From assembly GCA_963624095.1 (NCBI GenBank), contig CAVFNZ010000029.1:1-21532 (forward strand): a stretch of DNA of 21,532 nt, given 5' to 3'. Numbering within the stretch: position 1 is the stretch's first letter; each line of letters begins with the position of its first letter. The notes beneath the pieces are model-generated. The model was given only the letters and a program-made list of their open reading frames with translations, was not told where the DNA came from and did no database searches. This document shows positions 1 through 8,123 of the stretch, piece by piece. Position numbers and translations under genes: made by a program. Source of the DNA: Phocaeicola_A sp963624095 (GTDB lineage: Bacteria > Bacteroidota > Bacteroidia > Bacteroidales > Bacteroidaceae).

Positions 1-18
1 TTCACGAGACTCCGGGGC

Positions 19-123
19 TTAAACGACATTAAAGGCATGAGCCCGAGACATTATAGGCATCGGCCCGAGACATTATAGGCATCGGCCTGAGACACTATAG
101 GCATCGGGGCTTGACATTATAGT
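19..123. repeat. 22-bp tandem repeat array
   Basis: Units start at 19, 41, 63, 85 and 107. The units at 41-62 and 63-84 are identical, the one at 85-106 differs by two bases, and the outer two are degenerate or partial. The shared core reads GACATTATAGGCATCG. There is no spacer between units, so this is not a CRISPR. The unit length resembles the tandem arrays at 12588-12654 (22-23 bp) and 21411-21525 (23 bp). Confidence 0.85.
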
Positions 124-294
124 GGATTGGCAACGCTACGGGGAGCAGCTCGCTTGCGGGGGTGACGACATCGGAGCATACCGATGAATGAGACATATTC
201 TCTCTCCTTATATTAAAGGAAACTGACCTTGTGACGAGATTCCTTTGTCTACCATATGACACGGAATGAAACATTCTTGTAAATTAGTTGACGG
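124..294. other. Gene-free stretch between repeats and terminator
   Basis: No credible coding frame is seen here. The only structure I find is a weak inverted repeat, AAAGGAA at 215-221 against TTCCTTT at 240-246, and scattered words such as GACATCGG and GAGACATA that resemble fragments of the preceding repeat units. Confidence 0.5.
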
Positions 295-331
295 AATTGG
301 GCAAAAAGTGACTTTTCACCCAATTTTTTTT
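295..331 (+). terminator. Rho-independent terminator of an upstream unit
   Basis: The stem AATTGGG (295-301) pairs with CCCAATT (319-325), an inner AAAAG (304-308) pairs with CTTTT (312-316), and a run of eight T follows (324-331). The T-run is on the plus strand, so it ends transcription coming from the left of the window and insulates the ATPase promoter downstream. Confidence 0.75.
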
Positions 332-336
332 GTCCG

Positions 337-370
337 TTGTTAGGTGAGATTAAACTAATTCGTAACTTTG
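337..370 (+). promoter_or_regulatory. Promoter of the V/A-ATPase operon
   Basis: TAACTTTG at 363-370 is an exact match to the Bacteroides -7 element TAnnTTTG. A TTG at 337-339 could serve as the -33 element, although the 23-base spacer is a few bases longer than usual. It lies between the terminator at 295-331 and the first ATPase gene, giving a leader of about 30 bases. Confidence 0.6.
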
Positions 371-408
371 GGCGAAAAACATAAACATAATTATTGATTC
401 GACTCATT

Positions 409-999
409 ATGGATAGTAAAATTCAGGAACTCACCGATAAGATTTATCGTGAGGGAGTAGAGAAAGGTAATGAAGAAGCGCGTCAACTGGTGGAGCAGGC
501 CAAGGAAGAGGCCGCACGCATCGTCGCTGACGCGAAGAAAGAGGCTGATGCCATTGTCGTTGCCGCTCAGAAGAGTTCGAAAGAGCTTGAAGAACACACA
601 AAATCGGAACTGAAACTGTTTGCCAGCCAGGCCGTGAACGCCTTGAAAACCGAAGCCGCCAATCTGATTACCGACAAGATTGTAACCGAAAGCGTGGGCT
701 CGTTTACCAACGACCACGAAGCCATTGGTGCCTTTTTGGTGGCTCTGGCGGAGAAATGGTCCGCCACGGAACCCATCGTCATCTCTACCAAAGAGGCTGA
801 ACCGCTGAAGAAATACTTCGTCGCCAAAGCCAAGCAACTGTTGGACAAAGGCGTGACCATCCAACAAGTGAACGGACAGAAGGCCTTGTTCACCATCTCT
901 CCGGCCGACGGCTCCTACAAGATAGATTTTGGCGAAGAAGAATTTGAGAACTACTTTAAGTCATTCTTGCGCCCTCAATTAGTGGAAATCCTCTTTTAA
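409..999 (+). CDS. ntpE: V/A-type ATPase subunit E
   Basis: This 196-residue protein is the peripheral-stalk subunit that helps tie the catalytic V1 head to the membrane part. Residues 1 to about 75 are a charged, Ala/Glu/Lys-rich coiled coil (for example EQAKEEAARIVADAKKEAD), followed by a mixed C-terminal domain, which is the family layout. I place the start at the ATG at 409 (MDSKIQEL) rather than an in-frame TTG at 394, because the family begins close to this point and the promoter at 363-370 leaves a short leader for the ATG. It is the first gene of the operon; the next gene follows after 9 bases. Confidence 0.9.
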   Translation: MDSKIQELTDKIYREGVEKGNEEARQLVEQAKEEAARIVADAKKEADAIVVAAQKSSKELEEHTKSELKLFASQAVNALKTEAANLITDKIVTESVGSFTNDHEAIGAFLVALAEKWSATEPIVISTKEAEPLKKYFVAKAKQLLDKGVTIQQVNGQKALFTISPADGSYKIDFGEEEFENYFKSFLRPQLVEILF

Positions 1000-1008
1000 C
1001 CGGTTCTT

Positions 1009-1860
1009 ATGAATAACTATTACTGTTTAGTGACGGGCCTGCCCGAAATCTCGTTGGACGACGGCAAGCTGAGTTACTCTGTTTTAGATTTCAAGGAGAC
1101 GATATATCCTTACTTGGCCAAGGAAGACCAACGGACGGTGGACCTGTTCTACCTGCAGTATGACAACCGTTGCCTGCTTGCCTTGCTGCGCGACAAGGAT
1201 GCCGTTGTCGACAACGGTTACGGGGTGTACACACCCGATGAGCTGCTGTCGATAATCACCGCCGTGAAGGAGAACGACGCAAGGAACAAGAAATACCCCG
1301 CATACCTCTACGATTTCGCGGAGCGTTACCTGAAGGACAAAGAGGCCGGCGAGGCCGGCGACGCGTTGGCGGAAGACGTGCTCTCTTCCTGCTATTACCA
1401 GTACGCCATGCGGTGCGGCAACGCCTTCGTGGCTTCGTGGTATGAGTTCAACCTCAACCTGAACAATCTGTTGGTGGCCATCACGGCCCGCAAGTACAAA
1501 CTCGACGTGGCCCGAAACGTGGTGGGCGACACCGAGGTGTGCGAAGCCCTGCGGACCTCCACCGCCCGTGATTTCGGGCTCTCCGCCGTGCTGGACTACT
1601 ACGACACCGTGTCGCGCCTGTCGGAGGTCTCCGACCTGCTGGAACGCGAGCGGAAGATAGACCAACTGAAATGGGACTGGATGGAAGACGCGACATTCTT
1701 TCACTACTTCTCCATCGAGCGGGTCTTCGTCTTCCTGCTGAAACTGTCGTTGATAGAACGCTGGGCGTGCCTCGACAAACAGAAGGGAAACGATGCGTTC
1801 CGGTTCATCATCGCCTCGTTGAAGGATGAAGTGAGTATACCTGAAGAATTCAGAAAATAA
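1009..1860 (+). CDS. DUF2764 family protein of the V/A-ATPase operon
   Basis: This 283-residue soluble protein begins MNNYYCLVTGLPEISLDDGK, the start I associate with the DUF2764 family. That family sits between subunits E and A in V/A-ATPase operons of Bacteroidetes and, in equivalent form, of chlamydiae and spirochaetes. No signal peptide or membrane helix is visible. The operon has no recognisable subunit C, and the size and position of this protein fit a role as the C/d-like adaptor between rotor and ring; that role is inference. It lies 9 bases after subunit E and 14 bases before subunit A, so it is almost certainly co-transcribed. Confidence 0.85.
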   Translation: MNNYYCLVTGLPEISLDDGKLSYSVLDFKETIYPYLAKEDQRTVDLFYLQYDNRCLLALLRDKDAVVDNGYGVYTPDELLSIITAVKENDARNKKYPAYLYDFAERYLKDKEAGEAGDALAEDVLSSCYYQYAMRCGNAFVASWYEFNLNLNNLLVAITARKYKLDVARNVVGDTEVCEALRTSTARDFGLSAVLDYYDTVSRLSEVSDLLERERKIDQLKWDWMEDATFFHYFSIERVFVFLLKLSLIERWACLDKQKGNDAFRFIIASLKDEVSIPEEFRK

Positions 1861-1874
1861 TAAATTGACACGAT

Positions 1875-3635
1875 ATGATAACAAAAGGAACTGTTAGTGG
1901 CGTGATAGCCAATATGGTGACCATCGTGGTAGATGGCCCTGTGTCGCAGAACGAAATCTGTTACATCGCTACAGGGGGCGACCGTCTGATGGCCGAGGTC
2001 ATCAAAGTGATAGGCAGTCAGGCCTATGTGCAGGTCTTCGAAAGTACGCGCGGACTGAAGGTGGGAGCGGAGGCCGAGTTTACGGGCCATATGCTCGAAG
2101 TGACCCTCGGACCGGGTATGCTCTCGAAGAACTATGACGGATTGCAGAATGACTTGGACAAGATGACGGGCGTGTTCCTGAAACGCGGCGAATATACCTA
2201 TCCACTCGATAAAGAAAGAAAATGGCATTTCAAACCTTTGGTGCAGGCGGGCGACAGCGTGAAAGCCTCCGCTTGGCTGGGCGAGGTGATGGAAAACAAC
2301 CAGCCGCTGAAGATTATGGCTCCCTTCCTGCTGAAAGGGACCTGCACGGTGAAGTCCATCGCGGCCGAAGGCGATTATGTGATAGAGGACACCATCGCCG
2401 TGCTGGCCGATGCCGACGGCAAGGAGATACCGGTGAACATGATACAGAAGTGGCCCGTGAAGAAAGCCATGACCAACTACCAGGAGAAGCCGAGACCTTT
2501 CAAACTGTTGGAGACGGGCGTGCGCGCCATCGACACGGTGAACCCTATCGTGGAGGGCGGTACGGGATTCATCCCCGGACCGTTCGGAACGGGAAAGACC
2601 GTGCTCCAGCATGCCATCTCCAAACAGGCCGAAGCGGACATCGTTATCATAGCGGCCTGTGGTGAACGTGCCAACGAGGTGGTGGAAATCTTCACGGAGT
2701 TCCCCGAACTGGTGGACCCGCACACCGGACGCAAGCTGATGGAACGAACCATCATCATCGCCAACACCTCCAACATGCCCGTCGCCGCCCGTGAGGCTTC
2801 CGTCTACACAGCCATGACCATGGCGGAATATTACCGCTCCATGGGGCTGAGAGTGTTGCTGATGGCCGACTCCACCTCCCGTTGGGCACAAGCCCTGCGT
2901 GAGATGTCCAACCGTATGGAGGAGTTGCCCGGACCGGACGCGTTCCCGATGGACATCTCCGCCATCATCTCCAACTTCTACGGGCGTGCCGGTTATGTCC
3001 GCCTCCATAATGGAGAGTTTGGCTCCATCACCTTCATCGGAACCGTGTCGCCCGCGGGCGGTAACCTGAAGGAGCCCGTGACCGAGAACACCAAGAAGGT
3101 GGCCCGTTGCTTCTACGCCTTGGAGCAGGAGCGTGCCGACAAGAAGCGTTACCCGGCCGTCAACCCCATCGACTCCTACTCCAAATACCTGGAGTACCCG
3201 GAGTTTGAGGAGTACATCTCCAACCGCATCAACGACCAGTGGCTCGCCAAGGTGAACGAGATAAAGACCCGACTGCTGCGCGGCAAGGAGATTTCCGAAC
3301 AGATCAACATCCTGGGCGATGACGGCGTACCCGTGGACTACCACGTCATCTTCTGGAAATCCGAACTGATAGACTTCGTTGTCCTGCAGCAGGACGCTTT
3401 TGACGAGATAGACGCCGTCACCCCGATGGAACGCCAGGAGGAGATTCTCGACATGGTGATAGACATCTGCCACACGGAGTTTACCTTTGACAACTTCCTG
3501 GACGTGATGGACTACTTCAAGAAGATGATCAACATCTGCAAGCAGATGAACTACTCCGCCTACAAGTCCGACAAGTACAACGACTTCAAGAGGCAGCTGG
3601 AAGAGCTGGTGGCGGAAAGAAAGGTGCGGAACTAA
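1875..3635 (+). CDS. ntpA: V/A-type ATPase catalytic subunit A
   Basis: This is the nucleotide-hydrolysing subunit of the V1 head, 586 residues, full family length. The Walker A loop is GPFGTGKT at residues 235-242. It is followed by the GER motif (AACGERANEVVEIFTEFPEL) with the catalytic glutamate, and the Walker B region LRVLLMADS. The extra domain that distinguishes A subunits from F-type beta subunits (roughly residues 110-190) is present between the N-terminal barrel and the P-loop. The C-terminal helical domain is complete. Subunit B follows after 15 bases. A 589-residue open frame on the opposite strand is a codon-bias shadow. Confidence 0.97.
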   Translation: MITKGTVSGVIANMVTIVVDGPVSQNEICYIATGGDRLMAEVIKVIGSQAYVQVFESTRGLKVGAEAEFTGHMLEVTLGPGMLSKNYDGLQNDLDKMTGVFLKRGEYTYPLDKERKWHFKPLVQAGDSVKASAWLGEVMENNQPLKIMAPFLLKGTCTVKSIAAEGDYVIEDTIAVLADADGKEIPVNMIQKWPVKKAMTNYQEKPRPFKLLETGVRAIDTVNPIVEGGTGFIPGPFGTGKTVLQHAISKQAEADIVIIAACGERANEVVEIFTEFPELVDPHTGRKLMERTIIIANTSNMPVAAREASVYTAMTMAEYYRSMGLRVLLMADSTSRWAQALREMSNRMEELPGPDAFPMDISAIISNFYGRAGYVRLHNGEFGSITFIGTVSPAGGNLKEPVTENTKKVARCFYALEQERADKKRYPAVNPIDSYSKYLEYPEFEEYISNRINDQWLAKVNEIKTRLLRGKEISEQINILGDDGVPVDYHVIFWKSELIDFVVLQQDAFDEIDAVTPMERQEEILDMVIDICHTEFTFDNFLDVMDYFKKMINICKQMNYSAYKSDKYNDFKRQLEELVAERKVRN

Positions 3636-3650
3636 TTAGAGTATAGAGAT

Positions 3651-4976
3651 ATGGCAACAAAAGCATTTCAAAAGATATATACGAAGATAAGTCAGATAAC
3701 CAAGGCTACCTGTTCGCTGAAGGCGACGGGCGTAGGTTATGACGAACTGGCCACCGTCAACGGAAAGTTGGCTCAGGTGGTGAAGATTGCCGGCGATGAC
3801 GTTACACTGCAAATCTTTGAAGGAACCGAAGGTATCCCTACCGATGCCGAAGTCGTCTTCTTGGGCAAGGCTCCTTCCATCAAAGTGAGCGACCAGTTGG
3901 CCGGACGTTTTTTCAACGCCTTTGGCGACCCCATTGACGGAGGTCCCGAGGTGGAAGGGACGGAAGTGGAGATTGGCGGCCCGTCGGTGAACCCTGTCCG
4001 CCGCAAGCAACCGTCGGAACTGATTGCCACGGGTATCGCGGGCATCGACCTGAACAACACCCTGGTGTCGGGACAGAAGATTCCGTTCTTTGCCGACCCT
4101 GACCAACCCTTCAACCAAGTGATGGCCAATGTGGCTCTGCGCGCGCAGACCGACAAAATCATCCTGGGCGGTATGGGTATGACCAACGACGACTACCTCT
4201 ACTTCAAGAACGTGTTCTCCAACGCCGGCGCGCTCAACCGCATCGTCTGCTTCATGAACACCACCGAAGACCCTCCCGTGGAGCGACTCCTTATCCCCGA
4301 CATGGCGTTGACCTCCGCCGAGTATTTCGCGGTGGAGAAGAACGAACGCGTGTTGGTGTTGCTGACCGACATGACCTCCTATGCCGACGCGTTGGCCATC
4401 GTGTCGAACCGTATGGACCAGATTCCTTCGAAGGACTCCATGCCGGGCTCCCTCTACTCCGACCTGGCGAAGATTTACGAGAAAGCCGTGCAGTTCCCCT
4501 CCGGAGGGTCCATCACCATCATTGCCGTCACCACGCTTTCGGGAGGCGACATCACTCACGCCGTGCCCGACAACACGGGTTACATCACCGAGGGTCAGCT
4601 CTTCCTGCGCCGTGACAGCGACATCGGTAAGGTCATCGTGGACCCGTTCCGTTCGCTCTCCCGTCTGAAACAGCTGGTCAGCGGCAAGAAGACCCGTAAG
4701 GACCACCCGCAGGTGATGAACGCCGCCGTGCGTCTGTATGCCGATGCCGCCAACGCCAAGACCAAGATGGAAAACGGTTTCGACCTGACCGACTACGACG
4801 AGCGTACGCTGGCTTTCGCCAAAGACTACGCCAACCAACTGCTGGCCATTGACGTCAACCTCAACACCACGGAGATGCTCGATGTGGCCTGGTCGCTCTT
4901 CGGCAAATACTTCCGTCCCGAGGAGGTCAACATCAAGAAGGAACTGGTGGACGAGTTCTGGGTGGACAAACAGTAA
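3651..4976 (+). CDS. ntpB: V/A-type ATPase regulatory subunit B
   Basis: This 441-residue protein is the non-catalytic partner that alternates with subunit A in the hexameric head. As expected for B subunits it has no Walker A loop: the equivalent place reads PFFADPDQPFNQ from residue 145, with no GKT. The core contains the family segments VFSNAGALNRIVCFMNTTEDPPVERLL (in two parts around position 4215-4290) and LLTDMTSYADAL. The arginine-finger segment SRMDQIPS reads SNRMDQIPSKDSMPGSLYSD. Length is typical. It is separated from A by 15 bases and from D by 13 bases. Confidence 0.96.
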   Translation: MATKAFQKIYTKISQITKATCSLKATGVGYDELATVNGKLAQVVKIAGDDVTLQIFEGTEGIPTDAEVVFLGKAPSIKVSDQLAGRFFNAFGDPIDGGPEVEGTEVEIGGPSVNPVRRKQPSELIATGIAGIDLNNTLVSGQKIPFFADPDQPFNQVMANVALRAQTDKIILGGMGMTNDDYLYFKNVFSNAGALNRIVCFMNTTEDPPVERLLIPDMALTSAEYFAVEKNERVLVLLTDMTSYADALAIVSNRMDQIPSKDSMPGSLYSDLAKIYEKAVQFPSGGSITIIAVTTLSGGDITHAVPDNTGYITEGQLFLRRDSDIGKVIVDPFRSLSRLKQLVSGKKTRKDHPQVMNAAVRLYADAANAKTKMENGFDLTDYDERTLAFAKDYANQLLAIDVNLNTTEMLDVAWSLFGKYFRPEEVNIKKELVDEFWVDKQ

Positions 4977-4989
4977 AAACGGATAAGAG

Positions 4990-5595
4990 ATGGCTATCAA
5001 ATTTCAATATAACAAGACCTCGCTTCAGCAGCTCGAAAAACAACTGAAAGTGCGCGTGCGTACGCTGCCTATCATCAAGAACAAGGAGAGTGCCCTGCGC
5101 ATGGAAGTGAAGAAATGCAAGGCTGAGGAGGCGGAGTTGGAGAAAAAGCTTGAACAACAGATTCAGGCGTACGAAGCCATGTTCGCTCTGTGGAATGAAT
5201 TTGACGCGTCCTTGATTAGCGTGAAGGACGTACACCTGAACGTGAGGAAGATTGCCGGAGTGCGGATTCCGGTGCTGGACAGCGTGGAGCTGGGCATCCG
5301 TCCGTTCAGCATGTTCAACAGTCCCAAGTGGTACTACGACGGGATTGAACTGCTGAGAGGATTGGCCCGAACCGCCATCGAGCGTGAGTTCGCCGGGGCG
5401 AAACTGAACCTGCTGGAGTATGCGCGCAAGAAGACCACCCAAAAGGTGAACCTCTTCGAGAAGGTGCAGATACCCGGCTATCAGGATGCCGTGCGGAAGA
5501 TTAAGCGTTTCATGGAGGACGAGGAGAACCTCTCCAAGTCGTCACAGAAAATCTTGAAATCCATTCAAGAGCGAAGAAAGGAGGCCGAAGCATGA
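4990..5595 (+). CDS. ntpD: V/A-type ATPase central-stalk subunit D
   Basis: This 201-residue protein forms the rotating central shaft. The N-terminal segment (FQYNKTSLQQLEKQLKVRVR, then KNKESALRMEVKKCKAEE) and the C-terminal third (EKVQIPGYQDAVRKIKRF onward) are the two long helices that form the antiparallel coiled coil, with a short mixed section between. Subunit F, which normally clips onto D, is not encoded in this operon. The stop codon overlaps the start of subunit I (ATGA), indicating translational coupling. Confidence 0.93.
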   Translation: MAIKFQYNKTSLQQLEKQLKVRVRTLPIIKNKESALRMEVKKCKAEEAELEKKLEQQIQAYEAMFALWNEFDASLISVKDVHLNVRKIAGVRIPVLDSVELGIRPFSMFNSPKWYYDGIELLRGLARTAIEREFAGAKLNLLEYARKKTTQKVNLFEKVQIPGYQDAVRKIKRFMEDEENLSKSSQKILKSIQERRKEAEA

Positions 5596-7424
5596 TAACG
5601 AAAATGGAGAAACTCACCTTCCTGGTGTTTCATAAGGAATATGAAGCCTTCCTGGAAGGGATACGAAACCTCGGCGTGGTGCACGTCGTCGAGAAACAAT
5701 GCGGAGGCATGGATGCCGAACTGCAGAACTTCGTGCAGAAGCGGTCGCAATACAAGACCCTGCTCGCTGAGATGTCGCAGTTGGCCGGCAAGCAGCCCGA
5801 AGAGGCCGTTCATCCCGAAATGGGGGAAGAGGCATTGTGGACCCGGTATGCCGACCAACAGAAGCAACTGCAGGAGCTGAACCTCCGCATACCCGCCCTG
5901 GACAAGGAAATCGCACAGATGGACGTGTGGGGCGAGTTCAGCTGGGAGCGGATTGAAAGTCTGAAAGCCAGCGGATGGAACCTTCGTTTCTACGCCACTC
6001 CCGAGAAGGACTTCAAGGAAGAGTGGAACCAGCGCGAAGACCTGATGGTCATAGACAAGGTGAACGGAACCGTTTACTTCGTGACCCTCTCCAACGCGCC
6101 GATAGATTTGGGATTGGAATCCTTGCGCCTGCCGCGGAAAAGCCTGTCCCAACTGACGGCCGACAAGCAACAGCTGTTGGCGGAGATATCCGACAAGCAG
6201 ACCCAATTGCAGGCGTTCTGCCGCACCTACTACCGGACCGCGTGCCACTACGCGCGGCAACTCGCGTCCAACATCGACCTGAAGACCGTCAGGTTGAGCG
6301 GGGAACAGATGGCGGACGGTGCCGTGGTGCTGTTGGAAGGCTGGATACCCGAAGAAAACGCGGCGGCCGTCACCCAATGGCTCGACGAGAAAGGCATCTA
6401 CTATACGATGCGTGCCGCCACGAAGGAGGACAACGCACCGATTAAGTTCAAGAACAACGCCTTCACGCGCATGTACGAGGTGCTGACGAAGATGTACGGC
6501 ATGCCGGACTATTCAGAGTTCGACCCGACACCGATTGTCGCCCCCTTCTTCACCCTCTTCTTCGCCATGTGTATGGGAGACGCGGGCTATGGCGTGATAT
6601 TGGTGCTGCTGGGCTTCTTTCTGAAGAAGAAAATGCCCAAGTCGATGGCCGGCATGATGAATCTGGTCATCACGCTGGGCATTGTCACCACGGTGGTAGG
6701 CACGGTCTTGGGCTCCTGCTTCGGAGTGAGCCTCTTCGACCTGCAGTTGCCCGACGCGCTGAAGCAATTCATGATTGTGGGCAAGATTGACGGCACCGGC
6801 TACGACAAGCAGATGCTGCTGGCCCTCCTCATCGGTGTGGTTCACATCTGCATCGCCATGACGGTGAAGGCCATCACCAACACGGTGCGCTATGGATTCA
6901 AGAATACGCTGAGCGACTGGGGGTGGCTCTTGCTCGTTGTCGGTTTTATCGCCACGGGCGGCCTCTCGTTCTTTGAGGTCATCTCCCGTAACGTCTCCAC
7001 TTGGGCGTTCATCCTCATCGGCAGCGTCGCCTCCATAGGCATCTATCTGTTGAACAACATTCACCGCAATGTCTTCGTCAACATCGGTGCCGGACTGTGG
7101 GACACCTACAATATGGCGACCGGTTTGATGGGCGACGTGCTCTCGTACATCCGTCTCTACGCCCTGGGCTTGGCCGGCGGTATGCTGGGCGGCGTGTTCA
7201 ACCAGTTGGCCTTCATGGTGCAGGATGCGGCGGGTGGCGTGCCCGGATGGATATTCTGTGGACTTATCCTGGTCTTCGGCCACACGCTGAACATCGCCAT
7301 GTCGTGCCTGAGCGCCTTCGTGCATCCGCTCCGCTTGACGTTCGTCGAATACTTCAAGAACTCCGGCTATGACGGTAAGGGCGAACCTTACAAGCCGTTT
7401 TCAGTAATAAAAACAAATGATTAA
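5592..7424 (+). CDS. ntpI: V/A-type ATPase membrane subunit I (a-subunit)
   Basis: This 610-residue protein is the membrane stator that provides the ion half-channels. Residues 1 to about 310 are soluble with coiled-coil stretches. From about residue 316 on there are seven to eight hydrophobic helices, including APFFTLFFAMCMGDAGYG and WGWLLLVVGFIATGG. The helix SYIRLYALGLAGG holds the conserved arginine, Arg521, expected to face the proteolipid carboxylate. The C-terminus has the family motif HPLRLTFVEYFKNSGYDG. It starts inside the stop codon of subunit D and ends 21 bases before subunit K. Confidence 0.95.
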   Translation: MITKMEKLTFLVFHKEYEAFLEGIRNLGVVHVVEKQCGGMDAELQNFVQKRSQYKTLLAEMSQLAGKQPEEAVHPEMGEEALWTRYADQQKQLQELNLRIPALDKEIAQMDVWGEFSWERIESLKASGWNLRFYATPEKDFKEEWNQREDLMVIDKVNGTVYFVTLSNAPIDLGLESLRLPRKSLSQLTADKQQLLAEISDKQTQLQAFCRTYYRTACHYARQLASNIDLKTVRLSGEQMADGAVVLLEGWIPEENAAAVTQWLDEKGIYYTMRAATKEDNAPIKFKNNAFTRMYEVLTKMYGMPDYSEFDPTPIVAPFFTLFFAMCMGDAGYGVILVLLGFFLKKKMPKSMAGMMNLVITLGIVTTVVGTVLGSCFGVSLFDLQLPDALKQFMIVGKIDGTGYDKQMLLALLIGVVHICIAMTVKAITNTVRYGFKNTLSDWGWLLLVVGFIATGGLSFFEVISRNVSTWAFILIGSVASIGIYLLNNIHRNVFVNIGAGLWDTYNMATGLMGDVLSYIRLYALGLAGGMLGGVFNQLAFMVQDAAGGVPGWIFCGLILVFGHTLNIAMSCLSAFVHPLRLTFVEYFKNSGYDGKGEPYKPFSVIKTND

Positions 7425-7445
7425 AAACATAAAATTAGAAAAGCT

Positions 7446-7865
7446 ATGAATGAAATTTTAGGTTATTTAGGTTTGGGCCTTATGCTGGGCCTGTCGGGCA
7501 TCGGTAGTTGTTACGGAACGACCATCGCCGGAAACGCCGCCGAGGGAGCGTTGAAGAAAGACTCCACCAAGTCCGCCGCGTACATGATTCTCTCCGCCTT
7601 GCCCGCCACGCAGGGATTGTACGGATTTGTCGCCTTCCTGATGTCAATGGGTCGCGACTTCGCTACCGACGGTCCTTTGATGTTGGGTATCGGCTTGGGT
7701 GTCGGCCTGGTGTGCCTCTTCTCGGCTATCCGTCAGGGACAGATTTGCGCCAACGGCATCTTGGGCGTGTCGCAGGGACATGACGTGCTGACCAACACGA
7801 TGATTTACGCCGCGTTCCCCGAGTTCTACGCCATCCTGTCACTGGTTGCCGCGCTGATGATTTGA
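7446..7865 (+). CDS. ntpK: V/A-type ATPase proteolipid subunit K (c-ring)
   Basis: This 139-residue, very hydrophobic protein has four membrane helices arranged as two hairpins and forms the ion-carrying ring. Hairpin one carries LPATQGLYGF (residues 52-61) and hairpin two carries FPEFYAIL with the ring carboxylate Glu126. Only one of the two hairpins has a carboxylate, as in other V-type proteolipids. Leu52, Thr55, Gln56, Gln97 and Glu126 line up with the Na+-binding residues of the Enterococcus hirae protein. It is the last gene of the operon. A TAnnTTTG promoter element starts 15 bases after its stop codon. Confidence 0.95.
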   Translation: MNEILGYLGLGLMLGLSGIGSCYGTTIAGNAAEGALKKDSTKSAAYMILSALPATQGLYGFVAFLMSMGRDFATDGPLMLGIGLGVGLVCLFSAIRQGQICANGILGVSQGHDVLTNTMIYAAFPEFYAILSLVAALMI

Positions 7866-7879
7866 TAGGCAAATTCCAA

Positions 7880-7887
7880 TACCTTTG
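7880..7887 (+). promoter_or_regulatory. Promoter -7 element after the ATPase operon
   Basis: TACCTTTG is an exact TAnnTTTG match. A TTTG at 7861-7864, overlapping the stop codon of subunit K, could be the -33 element, but its 15-base spacer is short. Transcription would start near 7893, exactly at the base of the hairpin at 7893-7959. Confidence 0.45.
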
Positions 7888-7892
7888 CAATA

Positions 7893-8018
7893 GAGTCCAA
7901 ATCCTGATATTCTACGTCAGTGAGATTGGTTCGCTGTTGGTCTATCAAGGTTTGGACTTCAATTCGCACAAAATAGGGAAGGGTCTGTGTAATCCGGAAG
8001 GTTACACAGACCTTCTTG
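7893..8018 (+). ncRNA. Candidate small structured RNA
   Basis: Three parts line up: the -7 element at 7880-7887, a long hairpin from its expected start point, and a terminator-like hairpin at 7980-8014. The first hairpin pairs 7894-7901 with 7951-7958 (8 bp), then 7903-7905 with 7948-7950 and 7906-7909 with 7943-7946, leaving single bulges at 7902 and 7947. Its loop contains a further 6-bp stem, CAGTGA (7918-7923) with TCGCTG (7931-7936). No known RNA family is recognised. It could instead be an untranslated leader of the glycogen synthase gene or the 3' end of the ATPase messenger. Confidence 0.4.
7980..8017 (+). terminator. Terminator-like hairpin before glycogen synthase
   Basis: GGTCTGTGTAA (7982-7992) pairs perfectly over 11 bp with TTACACAGACC (8002-8012), extendable by a G-T and an A-T pair, with a 9-base loop. 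The trailing tract TTCTT is short, so termination may be partial. It would end the ATPase transcript or the candidate small RNA. Confidence 0.65.
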
Positions 8019-8073
8019 TATGCGTTATTGAATGCTTTTATCGTCCCGTATGTAAATTATCGGCTCATAATTT

Positions 8074-8103
8074 TTTGCAAATCAAGATAATTCCGTACCT
8101 TCG
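8074..8103 (+). promoter_or_regulatory. Promoter of the glycogen synthase–phosphorylase operon
   Basis: TTTG at 8074-8077 and TACCTTCG at 8096-8103 (one mismatch to TAnnTTTG) are 18 bases apart, the spacing expected for Bacteroides promoters. The start codon at 8124 leaves a leader of about 14 bases. Confidence 0.7.
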
Positions 8104-8123
8104 CCGCCAAATTGTAAAACCGT

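Noticed and set aside
394..408. TTG start for ATPase subunit E
   Set aside because: The ATG at 409 gives the usual N-terminus; the five extra residues have no support.
1704..3473. 589-residue open frame on the minus strand opposite ATPase subunits A and DUF2764
   Set aside because: It lies entirely antisense to clear genes, its protein is low-complexity His/Gly/Val-rich, and such frames arise from the high third-position GC of the real genes.
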